Shown here: positions 27,401 through 36,400 of the stretch, one piece after another | Numbering within the stretch: the stretch's first letter is position 1 | Layout: every line of letters starts with the position of its first letter | Source: Owenia fusiformis | Taxonomy: Eukaryota > Annelida > Polychaeta > Sabellida > Oweniidae | Assembly (NCBI GenBank): GCA_903813345.2 | Contig: CAIIXF020000007.1 | Coordinates: forward strand, 19,517,564-19,581,563 | Length of the DNA: 64,000 bases | Direction: 5' to 3' | Position numbers and translations under genes: made by a program | The notes under the pieces: model-generated | The model's input: the letters and a program-made list of their open reading frames with translations, nothing else | What the model was told of the DNA's origin: nothing | Database searches by the model: none

Positions 27401-30400
27401 ATAGGATATCACAAATGATAATAATGAGATATACAATATAATAGAATGTTACAAATAATAATAATGCTGGCGACTGGGAATGATGAGTCATCCAAATACT
27501 TGTAAGCTGAGTCATTCAAAATAAGCTGAGTCAGCTAGAATATAGACATTTAGACAACTCTTAAGAATGTTATCTTCGACTCCATTGGCTTAACATGGGG
27601 ATATCATCATATCGACTTTTCGAGACTTCAAACCGCTATAACTATCTAATCAGATCGAAATTTGGTTTAAAGATTCTGATTCCTGAGAAAATTCTACCCT
27701 TAATTCATAACTCATACGTTAAATTTGGAGAACTTTTTATTTTGACCTACTTTTCGGACACCATATCTCAAAAGTGGGTCAAAATACTTTCTGACGGCAG
27801 AAAGCTAACACTATAAGCACACTCTTTGCTACCTGTATACAAAATTTTGAAGTAAATTATTAAAGTGTAGTGTCAGAATCGCAAAAATAAGGAAAAACTA
27901 TGAATTTGACCTAGATTTTGACCTAGGCATTTTGGTGTCCAAATTTTAAAGCTAGATAGCCTTCGAGGTCCCCTTCTTTTATAGGCTTTCAGAATGTTAA
28001 GCTGTACTCAGTTTATACCTGGTATTTTACACTTCAAAAAAATCTTTTTTCTCATTGACATAACATGGGGCACCAAATTTAGCGATTTTTGAGCTTTCAA
28101 AACGCCATAACTTCCGAACCGAAAGTCGGATTGAAATTTGGTTTGCCGATTCGGATTCCTGGGAAAATTCTACCCTTAATTCATAGCTCATATGTTAAAT
28201 TTGGAGAACTTTTTATTTTGACCTACTTTTCGGACACCATATCTCAAAAGTGGGTCAAAATACTTTCTGACGGCAAAAGGCTAACACTATTAGCACACTA
28301 TTTGCTACCTGTATACAAAATTTTGAAGTAAATTATTAAAGTGTAGTGTCAGAATCGTAAAAATAAGAAAAAACTATGAATTTGACCTAGATTTTGACCT
28401 AGGCATTTTGGTGTCCAAATTTTGAAGCAATGTAGCTTTTGAGGTCCCCTTCTTTTATAAGCATTCATTATGTTTAGCTGTACTCAGTCTATATCTTGTA
28501 TTTTACACTTCGAAAAAGTCTTTTTCCCCATTGACTTAACATAGGCACCAAATTTAGCGATTTTTGAGCTTTTAAAACGCCATAACTTCCGAACTGAAAG
28601 TCTGATCCAAATTTGATTTGCAGATTCAGATTCCTGAGATCATTCTACACTTATTTCATAACTCACATGTTGAATTTGGAGAACTTTTTGCTCTGACCTA
28701 CTTTCCGGACGCCATATCTCAAAATCGGTAAAAGTAATCAAAAATCTAATGTCATATCTTTGCTTCGGCTATTTCTTAACTACACAATGAGAACAAGATG
28801 AAGGAGTTCCGATAATTATAGAAGAAGATAATTGAAAGAATGTTGAAAATGTAAGATTTGACCTAGTTCTTGACGTTTGACCTAGATAAAAATTTGACCT
28901 AATTTCCCAGAAAGCCAGAAACATTCCTTAGTTAACCATGTAAGTTGGTTTAAGTAAGATGTTATAGTTGGTGAGAAAATCTGTATGGAGGAAGATGGAA
29001 AGAATAATAAAAACTAGACTTTGGAAATTGAACGAAGTTCAATTTCAGACTCCAGATCTAGACTTTTTTTAAGCCCAGTCATCTAAAATAAGCCGAGTCA
29101 TCCAGAATAAGCTGAGTCATCCAGAATAAGATGGATGGATAAAATAAGAAGGTAGGATAGGATAGAATGGGAAGGAACGATAGGATAGAATAAGAAAGAA
29201 GGATAGGATAGAACAGAATAGGAAGAAAGGATATGATAGGAGAGGATAGGAAGGAAAGGATACGAAGGAAGGATAGATAGGAAGGATAGGAAAGGATCAG
29301 ATAGGAAGGATGGATGAATTTTTCAATATTTTCTTCTCTACTCTTGACTTTCTATCAGGATACCATCAGATCGATTTTCCGAAATTTTAAAACGCCATAA
29401 CTTCCGAACCGGAAGTCAGATCTAAATTTAATTTAAAGATTCAGATTCCTGACAAAATTCTACCCCTAATTCATAACTCATACGTTAAATTTGGCGAATT
29501 TTTATTTTGACCTACTTTTTGGACACGCCATAACTTCTGAACCGGAAGTCGGATCGAAATTTGGTTTGCAGATTCGGATTTCTGAGAAAATTCTATTCTT
29601 AATTCATAACTCAAACGTTAAATTTGGAGAACTTTTTATTTTGACCTACTTTTCGGACACCATATCTCAAAAGTGGGTCAAAATACTTTCTGACGGCAAA
29701 AGGCTAACGCTATTAGCACACTCTTGGCTACATGTATACACAATTTCGAAGAATATAATTAAAGTGTAGTGTCAGAATCGCAAAAATAAGAAAAAACTTT
29801 GAATTTGACCTAGATTTTGACCTAGGCATTTTGGTGTCCAAATTTTGAAGCTATGTGGCTTTTGAGGTCCCCTTCTTTTAAAGGCTTTGATTATATGAAG
29901 CTGAACTCAGTCTATATTTCGTATTTTTCACTTCAAAAAAATCTTTTTTCCCATTGACTTAACATGGGCACCAAATTTAGCGATTTTTGAGCTTTCAAAA
30001 CGCCATAACTTCCGAACCGGAAGTCTGATTCGAATTTAGTTTTCAGATTCGGAATCCTGAGAAAATTTCCTATAAGACTAATATCCTCGACATTTGATTC
30101 GGAGAACTTTTTTTGGACCTCGTTTTCGGACACTGATATCTCGAAATCGGTTTGAGATATCAAAAAACTAAATCGATCCTAGGTTTCCTACTTTTTTATA
30201 AGGAACACAATGAAAAAAACCCGGATCAAAAATATTGAAGGACGACCGAGAAAATCGAAAAAAGTGACAAAGTACTGGATTTGACCTAGTTCTTGACCTT
30301 TGACCTAGATAAAAATTTGACCCAATTTCCCACCAACTAAATACTGAACCTAAATAAACTGTATTATGATCTTTACTGGATACCTTATAGTTATTGAAAA

Positions 30401-33400
30401 AACTCTTAAAGAAAAATAATAATAACTAGACTTGTAAATTGAACAAAGTTCAATTTAAGACTCCAGATTGATTTACTTGAGTAAAGAGCTGACTAAGTAA
30501 CTGAGTAGGAAGCTGAGTAAGTAGATGATTAAGTAATTGAGTACGTAGCTGAGTAGGTAGCTGAGTAAGCAGCTGAGCAGGTAGCTGAGTAAGTAGCTGA
30601 GTAGGTAGCTGAGTAAGTAGCTGAGTAGGTAGCTGAGTAGGTAGCTAAGTAGGTAGCCGAGTAGGTAAGTAGGTAGGTAAGTAGGAATTTTTGACCGGAA
30701 GTCGGATTGAAATTTGGTTTGCAGATTTGGATTCCTAAGAAAATTCTACCCTTAATTCATAACTCATTTTATTTTGACCTACTTTACGGACACCATATCT
30801 CAAAAGTGGGTCAAAATACTCTCTGACGGCAAAAAACTAACACTATTAGCACACTCTTTGCTACCTGTATACAAAATTTTGAAGCAAATCCTAAAAGTGT
30901 AGTGCCAGAATCGCAAAAATAAGGAAAAACTATGAATTTGACCTAGATTTTGACCTAGGCATTTTGGTGTCCAAATATTGAAACTAGGTAGCTTTTGAGG
31001 TCCCCTTCTTTTATAGGAATTCATTATCTTAAACTGTACTCAATCTATATCTCGTATTTTACACTTCAAAAAAATCTTTTTTCCTTGACTTTCTATCAGG
31101 ATAACATCAGATCGATTTTTCTCGAAATTTCAAAACGCCATAACTTTCAAACCGGAAGTCGGATTTGATTTAAAGATTCGGATTCCTGACAAAATTCTAC
31201 CCCTTATTCATAACTCATACGTTAAATTTGGCGAATTTTTATTTTGACCTACTTTTCGGACACGCCATAACTTTGGAAATGGAAGTCGGATCAAAATTTG
31301 GTTTGCAGATTCGGATTCCTGAGAAAATTCTACTCTTAATTCATAACTCATATGTAAAATTTGGAGAATTTTTTATTTTGACCTACTTTTCGGACACCAT
31401 ATCTCAAAAGTGGGTCAAAATACTCTCTGACGGCAAAAGGCTTACACTATTAGCCCACTCTTTGCTATCTGTATACAAAATTTTGAAGCAAATCCTAAAA
31501 GTGTAGTGCCAGAATCGCAAAAATAAGGAAAAACTATATATTTGACCTAGATTTTGACCTAGGGATTTTGGTGTCCAAATTTTAAAGCTAGATAGCCTTC
31601 GAGGTCCCCTTCTTTTAAAGACTTTCAGAATCTTAAGCTGTACTCAGTCTTTATCTGGTATTTTGCACTTCAAAAAAATCTTTTTTCTCATTGACATAAC
31701 ATGGGGCACCAAAATTAGCGATTTTTGAGCTTTCAAAACAACATAACTTCCCAACGAAAAGTCGGATCGAAATTTGGTTTGCAGATTCGGATTCCTGAGA
31801 AAATTCTACCCTTAATTCATAACTCATAAGTTAAATTATGAGAAATTTTTATTTTGACCTACTTTACGGACACCATATCTCAAAAGTGGGTCAAAATACT
31901 TTCTGACGGCAAAAGGCTCTCACTATTAGCACACTCTTTGCTACCTGTATACAAAATTTTGAAGCAAATCCTAAAAGTGTAGTGCCAGAATCGCAAAAAT
32001 AAGGAAAAACTATGAATTTGACCTAGATTTTGACCTAGGCATTTTGGTGTCCAAATTTCGAAGCTATGTAGCTTTTGAGGTCCCCTTCCTTTATAGGCAT
32101 TCAATATGTTAAGCTGAACTCAGTCTATATCTTGTATTTTACACTTCGAAAAAGCCTTTTTTCCCATTGAATTAACATGGGCACCAAATTTAGCGAATTT
32201 TGAGATTTCAAAACACCATAACTTCCAAACCGGAAGTCGGATCGAAATTTTGTTTTCAGATTCGGATTCCTGAGATAATTTTACACTTATTTCATAATTC
32301 ACACGTTGAATTTGGAGAACTTTTTATGTTCTGACCTACTTTTCGGACACCATATCTCAAAATCGGTAAGAGTAATCAAAAAACGGTTTACCATTCGTAA
32401 TGAGCTTTTTCTAAGGAACATGATGAAAAAAACCAGGAGTGAAAATACCGAAGGACGACTGAGAAAACTTGTAAAATAGTGAAAAACCACGATTTGACCT
32501 AGTTCTTGACCTTTGACCTAGATAAAAAGTTGACCTAATTTCCCAGAAACTAGGCCTCATTACCTAGTTGACTGTGTTAGCAGATTTAAGTAAGTCCTTC
32601 TAGTTACCGAGAAAACGTGACAAGAGAGAAAGAATAATAATAATAAGAAAACTGGCAAAAGCAATAGACTCCAGATTTTCAATCTGGAGTCTAATAATAA
32701 TAATAATAATAATAAGAAGAAGAAGAATACTGGCAAAAACAATAGACTCCAGATTGACATCTGGAGTCTAATAAAAAAAATAATAATAAGAAAACAGGCA
32801 AAAGCAATAGACTCCAGATCTCAATCTGGAGTCTAATAATAGGATATTACAAATGATAATAATGAGATAACGTATACAATAAATTTTAATACTATAGTTA
32901 TACAAACGATGATAATGAGATAATATATACAACATAATAGGATGTTACAAATGATAATAATGTGATAATATATACAATATAATAAGATGTTACAAATAAA
33001 AATAATGAGATAATATACATAATATAATAGGATATTACAAATGATAATAATGAGATAACGTATACAATGTAATATGATGTTACAAATTAAGATGATGAGA
33101 TCATACACATGATATAAAAGGATTTTTGTGAGTGATTGTTAAATTGATAAATATGATTGTAGTTGCAAATTAACTGATTGATTAATTTCAAAACCATGTG
33201 CAGTAAGAGGTTCATATCCTTCTGTCGCATACTTTCTAATGCCAGTGAATCAAATAATTTTACGATTTTCATAATCATAATTATCATATTAAAAACCAAT
33301 TTGTGTTACCTCATAAAATGGAAACAAAACATCTTCCATTTCAATTTCCATTACCTCTGTATTTCTCGATATAATCGAATAGGTATAATTCGAGAGCTTT

Positions 33401-36400
33401 TATTAATAATAAAACTCTTAATATAGATACTAGATGAATGAACTGAATTTGTTCGATTTATTCTGCCCAAAACAAAAGTGCACCATATTAGGTAAATGTT
33501 CAAATAATGTGAGTTTTGAAGAAGTATGAGTAGTTCCAAGAGGGGTCATAATACCAGGATAAATATTCTGACAAACGAAGGTGGTAAGCAAGAGATGTGT
33601 CTGTCATCTCTACAGCTCTGGGGGTTTTCCTCCTCTTAGTAGTTCCACGCCAAATTGGATAATACAAATCAGCATTTGTATTCTGCTTTATTCTGTATTC
33701 TACAGTAGCCATTTTAGTAAAATCTAATTATGTCAACACGATTCGGACAACAAAATGTTTCTTGCACAATAAAGCAACAGTTTAGCAACTTGTAGATAAA
33801 AGATATGAAATATACCATTCATCATTAAACCGTCACATTAAAATGTAGTATTCAGATGATAGAAAGAAAAAATGGATTTACTTACAATACGAAATGGAAT
33901 GCGCAGAAGAGGCAATATAAGGTCAACTATGGACTTTGACTTATCACCTCCTCTTCATTTTGTAATATGACCTTTACCTTTACATCCCTTTGCCTTTGAT
34001 GAGAAAAAGTTGTTTTAAAATGGAACTGATTGGTTATTATGCTGGCGACTGGGAATGATGTTCATCCAGAATTTGTAAAATTCTATTTTCTGAATTATAC
34101 ATACGTTTATAAATGGGTTTGTAGTAGCTGAGGAAATGGCCCATGGTGTATCTGAATGTAACCGTCCAGTTATATAAGATCCGTCGAAATATTTTTGGTA
34201 TTTTACAAGCAGAGGACTTTTGCAGTTAGTATATTCTAAAAAAAGAGTATCATAAACGATTTACAGATATCCTGTAACTTACAGTCCATCAGACGGTTTA
34301 TTTTTATAAAGTGTCACTTGGGTATTTTAGGTTAAAAACAGATCCTGCATCATTCAAACCCCACCACACACTAGAATGAACAAAAACAAAAAAAACGTGA
34401 GTAGTTGAATAGTCAAAACAAAAGAAATCAAACTTTACATTTGAATAGTACAGTGTAAATGGATCATGTACCATTTACCTTTCATGCGGCCTTCTGCCAT
34501 TATCTCACCTAATACCCAGTAGACATATGGTTTATAAATAACATAATTCATCAAAACTACTCATTGTTAATTCCAGTTACAATTTCTTCTAATACTTCTT
34601 TGAAAGTAAAATAAATGTTATTTTTTCTATCCCCGGGAACCAAGGGTGAATTGATGATATCAAGTCTAGGGTTAATTAATGTGACATCATGAACATGACC
34701 AGCTGAGGTGCAATAATATCATTATGTTTCATGCCTTTAACATTTACTTGCACTGTCATTGTACATATATATTTTTGTATATAACTACACTCCCCTTCAT
34801 AAGTTTGGCAACCTTTTTTCCCATAGACGTACCTATCAATATAAACCATCTCTATGTTTGAATTTTTATAACCTGAAGAGAAAAAAACTAATAATGCAGA
34901 AAGATATGCAACTTGACTATATATTTCCTATACCTCCAAATTTCCTAATTTTTTCACAATCTTCGGGTTTAAAAATGTTATAGGTCTTCAAAGTCAAAAT
35001 ATTTTTTCAAGAAATCTCTAACATTGAAATGACACAGGAGGTTAACAATCATTTCCAAAATTTACTTTGAAGCTCTGTAAGTTTAATGTTCACAAAGTAA
35101 ACTAAACACCATGCAAAAAAGTTAAACTCGTATATAAAAATAATTTTTGGTTAATAGATAACCTGGAATCTGATTTGCCCCAAACCCACAATTTCTCTTT
35201 AATTTACATTGGAATGTGGATTTTCAATTTTAAAATTTGGATGTATGGTAAATAAAGTCTAATTACTTGTACATCGCCGCCTTCATTATCAGTTTTGTCG
35301 TTGCAGGGTGTGAAAATGAAAATACAAAAATAACCTTTTTCGAAGTTTATCTTTTAACCAGAAACTTTCTGGCTTTTCTGTAAAACTGAATTAGGCATGT
35401 TTTACCGAAAGAATTGTGACTTTACCCCCCCCCCCCCTCTAACTGTTGTTTAAGGGTTAACACGTAAGTTTATGAGGGGAAAGTTGGCAAACTTATGGAG
35501 GGGAGTGTACCACGATTGGGACTGCATTTTTCATGTCATTATACCAACTCTGCAAATATAGCATGACAACGTGTTTCTTTATTCAAAAATGTGATTTTAT
35601 TTAAAAGAATAACTTAGTTGTTATACGCATATGCTTACAACATGATACATTCTGATCCTCAAATAATTTTAGATGAAATGCAAACAATACTTTTAAACTT
35701 TAAATGGGGCCTTTAATTGAATCATTCATTGACATCATTTGTGCGTATATGGTATAGCTGATAGATCTGCTACGTCCCTGAAATAAACACCTAGATTTAG
35801 TTGATAGAGTATTCACTTACTGATTTTAGATCCAGATGTTGACACATCGCTCATCATTGTTCCAAGCACATCCATCTTGAGGTGGAGCGTAAAAGTAGTT
35901 GAAGTTGCGATTGCATTGATTGCAATGGATCTTGCTTTTACGGGAGTCGATAATTTGTAGCGGTAATTTGCATATGGTGGACCACCTGCTATAATAGCCC
36001 CATCTTTGTCGTATAGTTTATCATCCAAGAATAACTTAAGCCCCGCATAAGTTTCTGTTTGTCCATCATCCTGTAATAGAATTTATTAACTTGATAAACG
36101 TTGTGAAAAAATAACAATTATAGTGTTTCACGAAGATGTGAATATCCTTATTATATGACCAGGGACAATATTACACTTATATTGCAGTTTAATAATGATG
36201 ATATACTTACGTCTAAAAGCAGAGATGTAATGTATGCCGTAAAACCAAGGTCAACTCTCAGCCTTGCATATTCACCAGAATTTAGCGGTAAGGCCCAGCC
36301 ACTTCCCGCGAAGCTCAAATCTTAATAAAAACAAAAATTATGACATGCGTGGGGAGAACTATTGCATATCGTGTCTTTACCAGATTGTTTTTGTCGTCTT

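Noticed and set aside
27595-32490. Repeated open frames of 60-92 codons in the satellite
   Set aside because: They recur with the 476-bp unit, break between units and resemble no protein.
32560-33300. Hydrophobic minus-strand open frames rich in Leu and Ile
   Set aside because: Low-complexity translation of AT-rich microsatellite and minisatellite sequence.
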